Part shown: in pieces, positions 9,849 through 17,830 of the stretch
Numbering within the stretch: position 1 is the first letter of the stretch
Layout of the letters: each line of letters starts with the position of its first letter
Origin: DATLYB01 sp964502525
GTDB lineage: Bacteria; Bacteroidota; Bacteroidia; Chitinophagales; CAIOSU01
DNA length: 55,976 nucleotides
Assembly (NCBI GenBank): GCA_964502525.1
Contig: CAZCXH010000011.1
Coordinates: forward strand, 1-55,976
Direction of reading: 5' to 3'
Program-made: the position numbers and the translations under genes
The notes under the pieces: generated by a model
Database searches by the model: none
What the model saw: the letters and a program-made list of their open reading frames with translations, nothing else
What the model was told of the DNA's origin: nothing

Positions 9849-9934
9849 AACGCTGATGACGCAGATTTCGGCTGATAATAGCAGATTTTTAATTCAGGTA
9901 AATCATATCTCTCTGCGTCATCTGCGTTCTATTT
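9849..9934. repeat. Inverted GCAGAT-type intergenic repeat
   Basis: The segment GAACGCTGATGACGCAGA near 9849 pairs with TCTGCGTCATCTGCGTTC near 9916-9933 to form a long, slightly imperfect hairpin. It lies in the 155-base gap between the WG-repeat gene and the oligopeptidase gene. The unit is a degenerate 9-mer (CGCTGATGA, CGCAGATTT). Related GCAGAT-rich copies occur near 17804 and 45440. It may act as a transcription terminator. Confidence 0.6.
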
Positions 9935-9971
9935 CATATTTTAAATAGTTTCTTAATCCAAAAGAAAAACA

Positions 9972-12080
9972 ATGAGGAAGATTTTTTCAATAGTCCTTTT
10001 CCTCCCTTCCATACTTGGATTGTATTCGCAGGAAGCGGTGCAGCCCCCTGTTGCCCGCGTGAAACCCACGTCCGTAACGCTGCATGGCGACACCCTTACC
10101 GACAACTATGCGTGGATGAAAAATAAGAACAGCGGTGCGATGAAGAAGCACCTCAAGGCGGAAAACAACTACACGGATGCCATGATGGCTGACACGAAAG
10201 AGCTGCAGGAAAAGCTTTACAAAGAACTGCTGGCAAGGGTGAAGGAGACCGATATGACCGTTCCCTATAAGGACAACGGATACTGGTATTATGAACGCAC
10301 CACCGAAGGGCAGAATTACCCGGTTTATTGCCGGAAAAAGGAAACTCTGGATAACCCGGAGGAAACCCTGCTTGATGTGAATGAAGTGGTGAAGGCGGAG
10401 AAATGCTATGGTGCCGAGATAATGGAGATCAGCCCCGGCAATAACATCATGTGCTATGCCATTGATAAAACCGGAAATCAAGTGCTGACCGCTTATTTCA
10501 AAGATTTGCAGTCCGGGAAAAAATTGGCTGACGAGTTGAAGCGGGTTACGTCCATAGCCTGGGCGGAAGACAACAAAACAATTTTCTACACGGTGGAAGA
10601 AGAATCAACCAACAGGGTTTATCGCTTGTACCGGCATATTCTTGGCTCTGCTCCTGAAACCGATGTGTTGCTTTACGAGGAGAAAGACAAAATTTATGAC
10701 TTCATGGCGGTAAGTAAATCGAAATCGAAAAACTACATCTATTTGGTTTCTGAAAGCGCGGATGAAACGGAAGTGAGGTATCTGCCTTCCACTGCGCCTC
10801 TCGACAATTTCAAACTGCTTTATCCGCGCGAGAAGAAACACAAATATCTTGTGCAGGATTATGGGAATAAATTCTACATCACCACGAATAAGGATGCCAT
10901 CAACTTCAAAGTGGTGCAGGTGGACATTCGAAATCCGGCTATGGAGAACTGGCAAGAACTGATTCCTCACCGGGAGGATGTGGCGCTTGACGATATTGAA
11001 ATCTTTAAAGATTACCTCGTCATCTCCGAGCGTAGCGGAGGCTACGACAAAATCCGCATAAGGCGGTGGGACACGGGAGAAGAATACTATTTGCCATTTG
11101 AAGAAGCGACTTACTGGCTCGCAGCAGGCAACAATCGCGATTTCGATACGGAGCTGTTCAGATTCATATTCTCTTCGCTTAAAACTCCTTTTTCAGCATA
11201 TGAAATCAATCTGTCAACAAAGGAAAAAAAGCTGCTGAAGCAATGGGAAATTCCGAGCGGACACAATCCTGATGATTATGTAACTGAAAAAATCTGGGCG
11301 ACTGCGGGCGATGGCAAGAAGGTTCCAATTTCGCTGCTCTATAAAAAAGGGCTCGTAAAGGACGGCAGTAATCCGGTTTACATGCAAGGCTACGGTGCAT
11401 ATGGGTATCGGGCTGATGCATACTTTAACAACAACATCTATCCGCTGGTGGAAAGGGGATTTATATACGCGCTGGCTCATACGCGGGGTGGTGACGACCT
11501 GGGTCAGCAATGGTATTATGACGGGAAAATGCAGAATAAGAAAAACACTTTCTCTGATTTCATCGCCTGCACCGAACTCCTGATTCAGGAGAATTACACT
11601 TCTGCCGGCTTGCTGGTGGCGCAGGGAGCCAGCGCGGGCGGCTTGCTGATGGGCGCAGTGGCGAACATGCGTCCTGAGTTGTATAAAGGGATCATCTTTC
11701 ACGTTCCGTTTGTGGACGCCCTGAATACAATGCTCGACACGCTGTTACCGCTCACCACCGGAGAATTCATTGAATGGGGAAACCCTTACCAAAAGGAAGC
11801 TTATGACTACATCAAATCTTACTCGCCTTACGAAAATGTGAAACCGATGGATTATCCAAATCTGCTTTTCATGGCGGGCGTCACTGACGAGCAGGTGGGG
11901 ATCTGGGAGCCTGCCAAAATGGTGGCAAAGCTCAGGGCTACAAAAACCGATAACAATCTGCTGCTTTTTAAAGTTACGTTCAAAGGCGGGCATAGAGGTC
12001 CTTCAGGTCGGTATAACTATTACAAGGAGCTTGCATTTGAATATTCCTGGGTGCTGAAAATGTTTGGGATGAAAGAGTAG
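9972..12080 (+). CDS. ptrB: S9A oligopeptidase B / protease II
   Basis: A 702-residue serine oligopeptidase of the prolyl oligopeptidase family. The N-terminal signal peptide (IVLFLPSILGLYSQ) suggests a periplasmic enzyme. The seven-bladed propeller begins with the family motif D-N-Y-A-W-M-K. The C-terminal catalytic domain carries Ser554 in Q-G-A-S-A-G-G, Asp639 in G-V-T-D-E-Q-V and His674 in G-G-H-R-G-P-S-G. The domain order and a length of about 700 residues fit oligopeptidase B, which cleaves short peptides after basic residues. Specificity within S9A cannot be proved from motifs, so the symbol is tentative. The start ATG lies after a hairpin, and no partner gene is adjacent. Confidence 0.9.
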   Translation: MRKIFSIVLFLPSILGLYSQEAVQPPVARVKPTSVTLHGDTLTDNYAWMKNKNSGAMKKHLKAENNYTDAMMADTKELQEKLYKELLARVKETDMTVPYKDNGYWYYERTTEGQNYPVYCRKKETLDNPEETLLDVNEVVKAEKCYGAEIMEISPGNNIMCYAIDKTGNQVLTAYFKDLQSGKKLADELKRVTSIAWAEDNKTIFYTVEEESTNRVYRLYRHILGSAPETDVLLYEEKDKIYDFMAVSKSKSKNYIYLVSESADETEVRYLPSTAPLDNFKLLYPREKKHKYLVQDYGNKFYITTNKDAINFKVVQVDIRNPAMENWQELIPHREDVALDDIEIFKDYLVISERSGGYDKIRIRRWDTGEEYYLPFEEATYWLAAGNNRDFDTELFRFIFSSLKTPFSAYEINLSTKEKKLLKQWEIPSGHNPDDYVTEKIWATAGDGKKVPISLLYKKGLVKDGSNPVYMQGYGAYGYRADAYFNNNIYPLVERGFIYALAHTRGGDDLGQQWYYDGKMQNKKNTFSDFIACTELLIQENYTSAGLLVAQGASAGGLLMGAVANMRPELYKGIIFHVPFVDALNTMLDTLLPLTTGEFIEWGNPYQKEAYDYIKSYSPYENVKPMDYPNLLFMAGVTDEQVGIWEPAKMVAKLRATKTDNNLLLFKVTFKGGHRGPSGRYNYYKELAFEYSWVLKMFGMKE

Positions 12081-12142
12081 ACTTCTTCGGAAAATCATTT
12101 TCCACTATTGCACAGCGCACTATTTGTCCGCCTCACCCCCGC

Positions 12143-12175
12143 CCCCTCTCCATTTGGATTCCATTTGGAGAGGGG
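12143..12175. terminator. CCCCTCTCC/GGAGAGGGG hairpin
   Basis: CCCCTCTCC (12143-12151) pairs perfectly with GGAGAGGGG (12167-12175), 63 bases after the oligopeptidase stop. There is no U-tract, so it is a repeat-derived hairpin that may block transcription rather than a classical intrinsic terminator. Related CCTCACCC/CCCTCTC cores occur in the elements at 21697 and 36879 and near 43050. Confidence 0.4.
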
Positions 12176-12395
12176 AGACCAAACTGTATCAGAAGAAAAA
12201 AGGCTCTAATGAAAAGAGAATTGCATTTTCCGAAGAGGCCTGGTGATTCAATGGGCGTTTATAGAGCAATCGTGGTTTATCCCGGATTTTGCAATCCGGT
12301 GGGACGAAGGACGAGTGCAAATGCAGCGAACGTTTTCAAGCATTTCACCAATTTTGCCTTTCAATCAACCGGAGTTCGGGTTAAGAACAATTGCA

Positions 12396-12524
12396 AAAAG
12401 GTCGCCCCTTATGGGGCTAAATATTCCTATGGCTAATCATTTTCTACCATATGGTTGTCCCTTTGGGACTTGCAAAAAGCCTCGTTAGAGGCGACCTAAA
12501 AAGCCTCGTTAGAGGCGACCTTTT
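12396..12524. repeat. Imperfect palindromic repeat with GGTCGCC ends
   Basis: AAAAGGTCGCC (12396-12406) and GGCGACCTTTT (12514-12524) are perfect inverted ends. Inside the right half the 24-bp unit AAAAAGCCTCGTTAGAGGCG plus ACCT occurs twice in tandem (12474-12497 and 12498-12521), and each unit holds a GCCTC/GAGGC mini-hairpin. The left arm has the related CCCCTTATGGGG. No transposase is present. Confidence 0.7.
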
Positions 12525-12755
12525 GGTGAGAAAAGAGATTCCGTAAGGATTTCTTCCTGGCGATCTTTGCGAAACCTTTGCGCACTTTGCGTTAAAGGCT
12601 GTTTTTGATTTCAACTGCATAATGACGGTTAAACTAACATGAAACCTTCACCCGTTCCTCGTCCTACGCCCCTTGACACTCCCGAATGAAAAATTCGGGT
12701 TTATATTATACCATTTATATTAGACTCTTAATAAATACCGTGCGCGTTGTCATCC

Positions 12756-12809
12756 TGAGCGGAGTCGAAGGATTGCGCGAATGCCTGCGCACCAGTTCGA
12801 CTCCGCTCA
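12756..12809. repeat. Inverted repeat TGAGCGGAGTCGAA
   Basis: TGAGCGGAGTCGAA (12756-12769) and TTCGACTCCGCTCA (12796-12809) are a perfect 14-bp inverted repeat with a 26-base loop. It belongs to a repeat style common between Bacteroidota genes. It sits between the convergent oligopeptidase gene and the minus-strand membrane protein gene. Confidence 0.75.
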
Positions 12810-12894
12810 CTGTGACCATTGTCTTAACCATCGCTCACAGTACGTTTGATATGTCTAAATGATATTATGTCATGCCCACTCATTTGTTTTCAAT

Positions 12895-13944
12895 CTACTC
12901 CAGAACGCTCAACAGCCATGGGGTGAACACGAAGATATACAGCAGGATCAATGTACAGCCTGCTATAAGCGGTATAATCACGGCTTTGAAAGCAAGTCCG
13001 GTTGGCTCAGGAGTGGCATCCGGAGCCGGTTGTAATGATTTCTTTTTGCAGAAACCGATGATGCCTCCTATAGCCATCCCGGGAAGACATCCGAGAATGG
13101 CGCCCGTCAGGGCGGAGGTCAACCCCATAATGAAAAAATTGACCGGACTGAATTTAAACAGGATGAAAGAGATCAGGAACATACCCAACACCCCGACCCT
13201 GGGTATGAAGCATGATCCAACGGCAAACGCAAAGAGTATCGCCAGCCCGGCATCAGCCATAAACAGCATGATAAACGTATCAGCGAGTTTTAGAAACACG
13301 CCCGCGATTGCCCCCCATTTCAGCCCTTCCATGGCATAACCCCAAACAGGCTGATAAAGGCTTCTTAGTTTGGTATGATTTTTTGCAAAGTTGTATAAGG
13401 TTGATTCGGTTCGTTGCCAGTTGCCGGCATTGTCCTTATTGTGGATCACAACAATGTCATCCCTGCCGTGCATCCCCTCGAGTATGTTATCGTGCAGCCT
13501 TGTTGGGAGTTCGTCATTGCTGTAATACGCAGCAGAGTCAACATCATTGACTTCGATATACCAGTTCTGTTCAGTCCGCTGCGGGATAACCGCGTCATTT
13601 GCCTGCGCGCTCACTACTGCCCGCTCTCCTGCTCCTGCGGCATCTATTCCCGCGATTATTTCATCCAGTCCATCCTCGGATATATCAAAGTGCTTTGCAG
13701 CGCGATTCATTTTCGTGATTTGGGTGATAGCTGATTCGAGCACAACTGCTTCGTTTTCCGTTTTCACCAGGTCGTCCAGAAACTCAATATCATTTATTTT
13801 CCTGATTGCAGCGCACCTGACCGTCCAGTGCCGGTCGCTTCTTGCGATGTGCTTCAGCTTGTTTTGATCAACAATTGCAGCAACAACAGCCCTGCGGGCA
13901 TAAGGATCGCGGCTGAGGAGGGTAGCGTTTTGTGCGAGTCTCAT
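12895..13944 (-). CDS. Unassigned protein: helical repeat domain plus C-terminal membrane domain
   Basis: A 349-residue protein that I cannot assign to a family. Residues 1-85 read like HEAT-type helical repeats (Y-A-R-R-A-V-V-A-A-I and W-T-V-R-C-A-A-I-R-K-I). A polar middle region follows. From about residue 215 to the end there are four or five hydrophobic segments, including Gly/Ala-rich helices such as L-T-S-A-L-T-G-A-I-L-G-C-L-P-G-M-A-I. A short K-K-K-S stretch comes before the last helix. There is no signal peptide. It may be an inner-membrane protein with a cytosolic repeat scaffold (inference). It is monocistronic, and a TATGTC-N7-GACATA palindrome (13963-13981) lies just before its start. 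Confidence 0.7.
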   Translation of the reverse strand: MRLAQNATLLSRDPYARRAVVAAIVDQNKLKHIARSDRHWTVRCAAIRKINDIEFLDDLVKTENEAVVLESAITQITKMNRAAKHFDISEDGLDEIIAGIDAAGAGERAVVSAQANDAVIPQRTEQNWYIEVNDVDSAAYYSNDELPTRLHDNILEGMHGRDDIVVIHNKDNAGNWQRTESTLYNFAKNHTKLRSLYQPVWGYAMEGLKWGAIAGVFLKLADTFIMLFMADAGLAILFAFAVGSCFIPRVGVLGMFLISFILFKFSPVNFFIMGLTSALTGAILGCLPGMAIGGIIGFCKKKSLQPAPDATPEPTGLAFKAVIIPLIAGCTLILLYIFVFTPWLLSVLE

Positions 13945-13962
13945 TGTGTAAGGGTTTTAATG

Positions 13963-13981
13963 TATGTCGTTGCATGACATA
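13963..13981. promoter_or_regulatory. Possible operator palindrome TATGTC-N7-GACATA
   Basis: A 6-7-6 palindrome (13963-13968 and 13976-13981) lies about 20-40 bases upstream of the minus-strand start at 13944. The position would suit a repressor site, but the sequence is short and could be chance. Confidence 0.3.
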
Positions 13982-14143
13982 AAAAGTCACATGAAAATCA
14001 CAGGTTTCTTAGCTGAATTGGAACAGCGTGAAAGACGACTCTTTGTCCCGTGTACTTTGGAAACCCAACCGGGTGTCAGTACGGGTTAGAATGGATGACG
14101 TAACCCTGATGTGGCATCCGGGAAAAGCAACCAACACGCCAGG

Positions 14144-15157
14144 TTACCGCATGGCAATGGTTGCCCACACCGGGAGATGGTCGGAGAATGCGCCCCAAAG
14201 GGAGTCGGTGCCGATTCCGGGATGGCTCGAAGCGGCAGGTCGTGAAAATATCAGGTCAATGATGAGGTCATCCGGGTCGTGCGTGGTGTATCGCAGATGG
14301 AGCGGGATGCCGGCATGCACATCCTCGAGGTTGCGCTGAAGGAATTCGGCAACCTGGTAGTCCGCTTCCGGAGGTGAAGAAAATAAATAAGTGTAAGAAT
14401 TCATATCTCCGCCCACGGCCACGTTGAAAGGCTGCGCCTCCGCGTCTTCCGCGAGCTGCCTTGACTGCGCAATTTTTATATCGTTATCAAAGAAATACGC
14501 TTCAAGGTGGGTGGAATAAACGTGCAGGATTTTTTTCCCGACCTTCACATCGGCAAACAATGCTATGCGTCCGCCCAGCCTTTCTTCGCCTCCCCCTCCG
14601 CCCGCAAGGTAGTAGCGCCCCTGCTGCTGAAAGCGTATCAGTCTTGCATTTCCCAGCGGATAGCGAGAAAGTATCGCATTGCCGTGCTCGCAGGAATCGG
14701 CAATCTCATAATATTCCACGCCATAGACATAATACATGCCGAGGGCGCGCGCCAGCTCGTACGCTATGTTGACATTGCCGGTGCGTTTGCATCCCCGGTC
14801 AGCTTCACTGATCAAAAGAATATCGGGAACCGCCACCTCGCTGTTGTCCAGCAGCCTGTCGCGGATTTGCTGAAAGCTGTAGCCTCTCGCAATGTTGTAA
14901 GCGAGCACCAGCACCTCGTCCTTAGGCGGAGCCTCGCCCGTGGTGAAGTTGGCGCCTTCCATCATGCAATCAATAAAAATGCTGTCGCTGATGGCGTAAG
15001 GATTGGCGAACGCCTCCGGGCATAATCTGGATTGCTCGGCATCAATATCCTGCTGCCAGGGAAATTCCTCAAACGGATACGCAGCATCCTGTTCTTTGCA
15101 ATGGCTGAACAAGATCAGGATAATTAGACTCCACAAACACGCAACATACTTTCTCAT
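14144..15157 (-). CDS. Endonuclease/exonuclease/phosphatase-family lipoprotein
   Basis: A 337-residue secreted protein with an EEP (DNase I-like) fold. Starting at the ATG at 15157 gives a lipoprotein-type signal (S-L-I-I-L-I-L-F-S-H-C); the upstream in-frame ATG at 15196 would bury it. Fold landmarks in order are V-L-A-Y-N-I-A-R-G, L-L-I-S-E-A-D-R-G (metal-binding Glu), the G-N-A-I-L-S-R-Y-P strand, V-Y-S-T-H-L-E-A, V-G-G-D-M-N-S (Asp/Asn pair) and the final F-S-D-H-L-P-V-W catalytic Asp-His. These enzymes cleave phosphodiester or phosphate bonds in nucleic acids, lipids or sugars, and the substrate is open. It lies downstream of the peptide-binding lipoprotein on the same strand, with a gap of about 115 bases. 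Confidence 0.88.
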   Translation of the reverse strand: MRKYVACLWSLIILILFSHCKEQDAAYPFEEFPWQQDIDAEQSRLCPEAFANPYAISDSIFIDCMMEGANFTTGEAPPKDEVLVLAYNIARGYSFQQIRDRLLDNSEVAVPDILLISEADRGCKRTGNVNIAYELARALGMYYVYGVEYYEIADSCEHGNAILSRYPLGNARLIRFQQQGRYYLAGGGGGEERLGGRIALFADVKVGKKILHVYSTHLEAYFFDNDIKIAQSRQLAEDAEAQPFNVAVGGDMNSYTYLFSSPPEADYQVAEFLQRNLEDVHAGIPLHLRYTTHDPDDLIIDLIFSRPAASSHPGIGTDSLWGAFSDHLPVWATIAMR

Positions 15158-15272
15158 AATGAACGCAGTGGTTTCAAATTTACCGGAATTCCGCATGCAG
15201 GAGCATTACCGGAAATGACGAATGCAGCTAATGCGTGGTGTCTCGCTCTCCCAATTGATTGCCGGCATCGGC

Positions 15273-17099
15273 TCAGGGCGTCACCCACACCTCCCTGTAC
15301 GACCTGTATTCCATCGCGTTCTGCGGAAAGTTCTGAACGCGAGGCTGCAACAAGCGATGGTCTTTGTAATAGTAGATGGGCATGATGGGGGCATCGCTGA
15401 TCATCTGCTGGTCGGCCTGGGCGTAAAGCTCGAAGCGTTTTGCCTCATCGGTGGTGCGGATGGCGAGGGTGAAGAGCGAGTCGAAGGCTGCGCTGCGGTA
15501 GCGCGTGGAGTTGAGGTAGGACTTGTCGCTCAACTTAGGAGGGATGTGTCCGCTGTAGAACAGGGTGAGGAAGTTTTCCGGGTCGGGATAGTCGGCAATC
15601 CATCCGAGGCGCCAGAACTGCACCTTGCCTGTTTCGAGATTTTCAAGATGCTGCGCAAAGGGCAGCTTGATGATGTTCACGCGGATGCTCAGCGTTTCCT
15701 GCAGCATTTTCTGAATTGCTTCAGCAATCTGTTCATTCGTTCCTCCGCCTGAATTGATCTGGAGCGTAAGGTCGGGAAAGCCTTTTCCTCCCGGATAACC
15801 CGCCTTCGCCAGGTGGTCGCGCGCCTTTTCAGGACTATAATCGTAGCCTTTGACAGACTCCGCATTATACCCTTTGATGGCGGGCGGCACTATGCCGTGA
15901 TTTGCGGGGATTCCGCAGCCTTTCACGGTGAAGTCAACAATCTTCTGACGGTCAATGGCGTAGTTGAATGCAATGCGGACGTCCCTCTTTGAAAACAGGG
16001 CATCCACATTCAAAAAACCATAATACGATGTGGCGAGCGTTGACTTCACCTGCGCCTGAAACCGCTTGTATTCGCCAACCGGGTTGCCGTTTCTGTCAAC
16101 AATCTCCTCCACCATCTCCAGCGGAAGTTTGTAAACGAAATCGAGGTCGCCTTTCTTCAATGCAAGCAATTCCGATTTCTGCTCTTTGATGAACGTGATT
16201 CGGATGCCATCAAGGTAAGGGAGTTGGTTGCCGAATTCGTCTTTGCCCCAGTAGTCTTTGTTCTTTTCGAGAATAACGACTTCGTCATCGCGCAGGGCTT
16301 TGATTTTGAAGGGACCCGTGCCCACGCAGTTCTGCCGCATGTCGGTGCCGTATTTTTCAACGGCTTCTTTCGGGAACACCTGGGTGAAGGGCATTGATAG
16401 CAACTGAAGGAAGCCGGGGAAAAATTTCTCCAACTCGATGCGCAGGGTGTAGTCGTCAATGACGGTGATGCCGGAAACCTTATCGGGCTTGGAGGCGATG
16501 TCAGCGGCATTTTCCTCCTCGAGTTCCCGGATGCGGGCGATGGCGGAGGTGTAGTTTTCATCTTCAGAATTAGGCGCATATTTGGCTGCAGTCCCTTTCA
16601 GCGATTCATATTCGCGCGAGAGATAATAATTGTCAGCGCCTTTCACCTTGTCTTTGAACACCCAGAAACCCTGGTTGCTGACGTCAGGCGTGCAGAGGAG
16701 CATGAGGCAATAATCGAAATCGCTCGCTGTGACTTCCCTCCCTTTTCCATCGGGAAAACAGATGTCATCGTGAAACTTCACGCCTTTGCGAAGGTGAAAG
16801 GTGAAGCCCAGTCCGTTGCTGTCCATCTCCCAGCTTTCGGCAAGGGAGGGCTTGATGCTGAGGTCAGCCTGGTCTAAACGCACAAGACCTTCATATATCT
16901 GGTTGGTGATGCGGTGACCGCCCACTTCCGTGATGTTGAGCGGATACAGGCTTCGGAAATATTCCGTTTCGTTGCCTTTGAAGATGCCTCCATAAAACCT
17001 GCCTCCTTCTGCAGGCGTGAGCTCTCCGGTGGCTTTCTTGTCGGAAGAACATGCTGCGAGAATAATAAGAAGGCAAATGGCTGGCGTGAAATTTCGCAT
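15273..17099 (-). CDS. Peptide/nickel-type ABC substrate-binding lipoprotein
   Basis: A 608-residue family 5 extracellular solute-binding protein, the OppA/DppA type that captures oligopeptides or similar ligands for an ABC importer. The signal ends in a clear lipobox (I-I-L-A-A-C-S-S). The fold begins with G-G-R-F-Y-G-G-I-F and I-T-N-Q-I-Y-E-G-L-V-R. L-A-E-S-W-E with F-H-L-R-K-G-V-K-F-H-D-D is the classic family signature, followed by D-Y-C-L-M-L and, later, F-N-Y-A-I-D-R-Q-K-I-V. The C-terminal lobe has W-I-A-D-Y-P-D-P-E-N-F. It is longer than usual because of an insert around residues 150-210. No permease or ATPase is adjacent, so it either works with a remote importer or has another role. 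Confidence 0.92.
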   Translation of the reverse strand: MRNFTPAICLLIILAACSSDKKATGELTPAEGGRFYGGIFKGNETEYFRSLYPLNITEVGGHRITNQIYEGLVRLDQADLSIKPSLAESWEMDSNGLGFTFHLRKGVKFHDDICFPDGKGREVTASDFDYCLMLLCTPDVSNQGFWVFKDKVKGADNYYLSREYESLKGTAAKYAPNSEDENYTSAIARIRELEEENAADIASKPDKVSGITVIDDYTLRIELEKFFPGFLQLLSMPFTQVFPKEAVEKYGTDMRQNCVGTGPFKIKALRDDEVVILEKNKDYWGKDEFGNQLPYLDGIRITFIKEQKSELLALKKGDLDFVYKLPLEMVEEIVDRNGNPVGEYKRFQAQVKSTLATSYYGFLNVDALFSKRDVRIAFNYAIDRQKIVDFTVKGCGIPANHGIVPPAIKGYNAESVKGYDYSPEKARDHLAKAGYPGGKGFPDLTLQINSGGGTNEQIAEAIQKMLQETLSIRVNIIKLPFAQHLENLETGKVQFWRLGWIADYPDPENFLTLFYSGHIPPKLSDKSYLNSTRYRSAAFDSLFTLAIRTTDEAKRFELYAQADQQMISDAPIMPIYYYKDHRLLQPRVQNFPQNAMEYRSYREVWVTP

Positions 17100-17117
17100 G
17101 ACGGATTTTATTTTGGG

Positions 17118-17125
17118 CGAATATA
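17118..17125 (-). promoter_or_regulatory. Possible -7 element for the substrate-binding protein
   Basis: The minus-strand sequence here is TATATTCG, one mismatch from TAnnTTTG. It lies about 19 bases upstream of the start at 17099. No clear -33 element was identified. Confidence 0.3.
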
Positions 17126-17135
17126 GTGATAGATG

Positions 17136-17228
17136 CAGAAATCGCAGAGGACACGGTAGGTGACAGAGAATGGTGTAACTGGATTTTCTCCTCTGCCTTG
17201 TAATCTTCTTTTACCTCTGCGGTTTCTG
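17136..17228. repeat. CAGAAATCGCAGAGG inverted repeat
   Basis: CAGAAATCGCAGAGG (17136-17150) pairs with CCTCTGCGGTTTCTG (17214-17228) with one mismatch. The repeat lies in the divergent gap between the substrate-binding gene and the thioesterase gene. Being between divergent genes, it is not simply a terminator. Confidence 0.65.
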
Positions 17229-17254
17229 TAATTTTGACTTTGATTAAGATTTGA

Positions 17255-17749
17255 ATGATGTCATTTCTCAAAAAATTTGAAATCCGCTGGAACGACCTCG
17301 ATCCGAACAGGCATGTTTCAAATTCAACTTTTTCGGCTTTCATGAACGACACGCGGATGAGTTTTCTGACAGCGAACGGCTTCGGACATCAATCGTTTGC
17401 TAGGCATAACCTGGGCCCTGTCATTTTCTCGGAGGAATTTTATTACCAGAAGGAAATTCATCCTTCGGAAACCGTTCATGTTGACATCGAACTGTTAGCC
17501 GCTACCGATGATTTCAAATTCATGAAATTCTGCCACTCCCTCTTCAACAGCAAAAACGAGCTGGCTGTTTACAGCGAAATTTATTTCGGGTGGTTTGACC
17601 TGAGCAAACGCAAGCTGACTACTCCTCCGGATGAACTGAAAAAGATTATGGCAAGCCTGCCCAAATCGGAGAGGTTCTCGAGGCTGGAAAAAGACAACCT
17701 GAAGATGAATCACAAGGTGCCGGTGGGGAAGAAGCTGCAGCAGGTTTGA
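17255..17749 (+). CDS. Acyl-CoA thioesterase (4HBT hot-dog fold)
   Basis: A 164-residue hot-dog fold protein of the 4-hydroxybenzoyl-CoA thioesterase type. The signature R-W-N-D-L-D-P-N-R-H-V-S-N near residues 11-23 holds the catalytic Asp. The helix S-A-F-M-N-D-T-R and the strand E-E-F-Y-Y-Q-K-E-I complete the family pattern. The reaction is hydrolysis of an acyl-CoA thioester in the cytosol, and chain specificity is unknown. The first ATG follows a divergent repeat region. A short gap (79 bases) separates it from the DUF5686 gene. Confidence 0.88.
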   Translation: MMSFLKKFEIRWNDLDPNRHVSNSTFSAFMNDTRMSFLTANGFGHQSFARHNLGPVIFSEEFYYQKEIHPSETVHVDIELLAATDDFKFMKFCHSLFNSKNELAVYSEIYFGWFDLSKRKLTTPPDELKKIMASLPKSERFSRLEKDNLKMNHKVPVGKKLQQV

Positions 17750-17803
17750 TGCGTGAAGGACTTTTTGTTTAATCCGAAAAAATAATTTGAAGATTCCTGA
17801 CTC

Positions 17804-17830
17804 CCGCAGATTTCGCAGATTTACGCAGAT
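17804..17830. repeat. GCAGATTT tandem array before the DUF5686 gene
   Basis: Degenerate units CGCAGATTT, CGCAGATTTA and CGCAGATGA lie directly before and touching the ATG at 17829. They resemble the arrays near 9849 and 45440. An in-frame TTG at 17787 translates through the array and is rejected as the start. Confidence 0.6.

Larger units (their letters stand above)
12081..12894. other. Gene-free block of interspersed repeats
   Basis: No credible gene is seen in these 814 bases. Short open frames at 12209-12488 overlap each other and translate repeat sequence. The block holds a CCCTCTCC hairpin (12143-12175), an imperfect palindrome bounded by AAAAGGTCGCC and its complement (12396-12524) with a tandem duplication inside it, a TTTGCG-rich 9-mer array near 12567-12595, and a TGAGCGGAGTCGAA inverted repeat (12756-12809). 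It lies between convergent genes, so terminator or repeat-sink roles are plausible. Confidence 0.6.

Noticed and set aside
12209..12488. Two overlapping plus-strand frames of 75 and 81 residues in the repeat block
   Set aside because: They overlap each other in different frames, translate palindromic repeat sequence and have no recognisable domain or ribosome-binding context.
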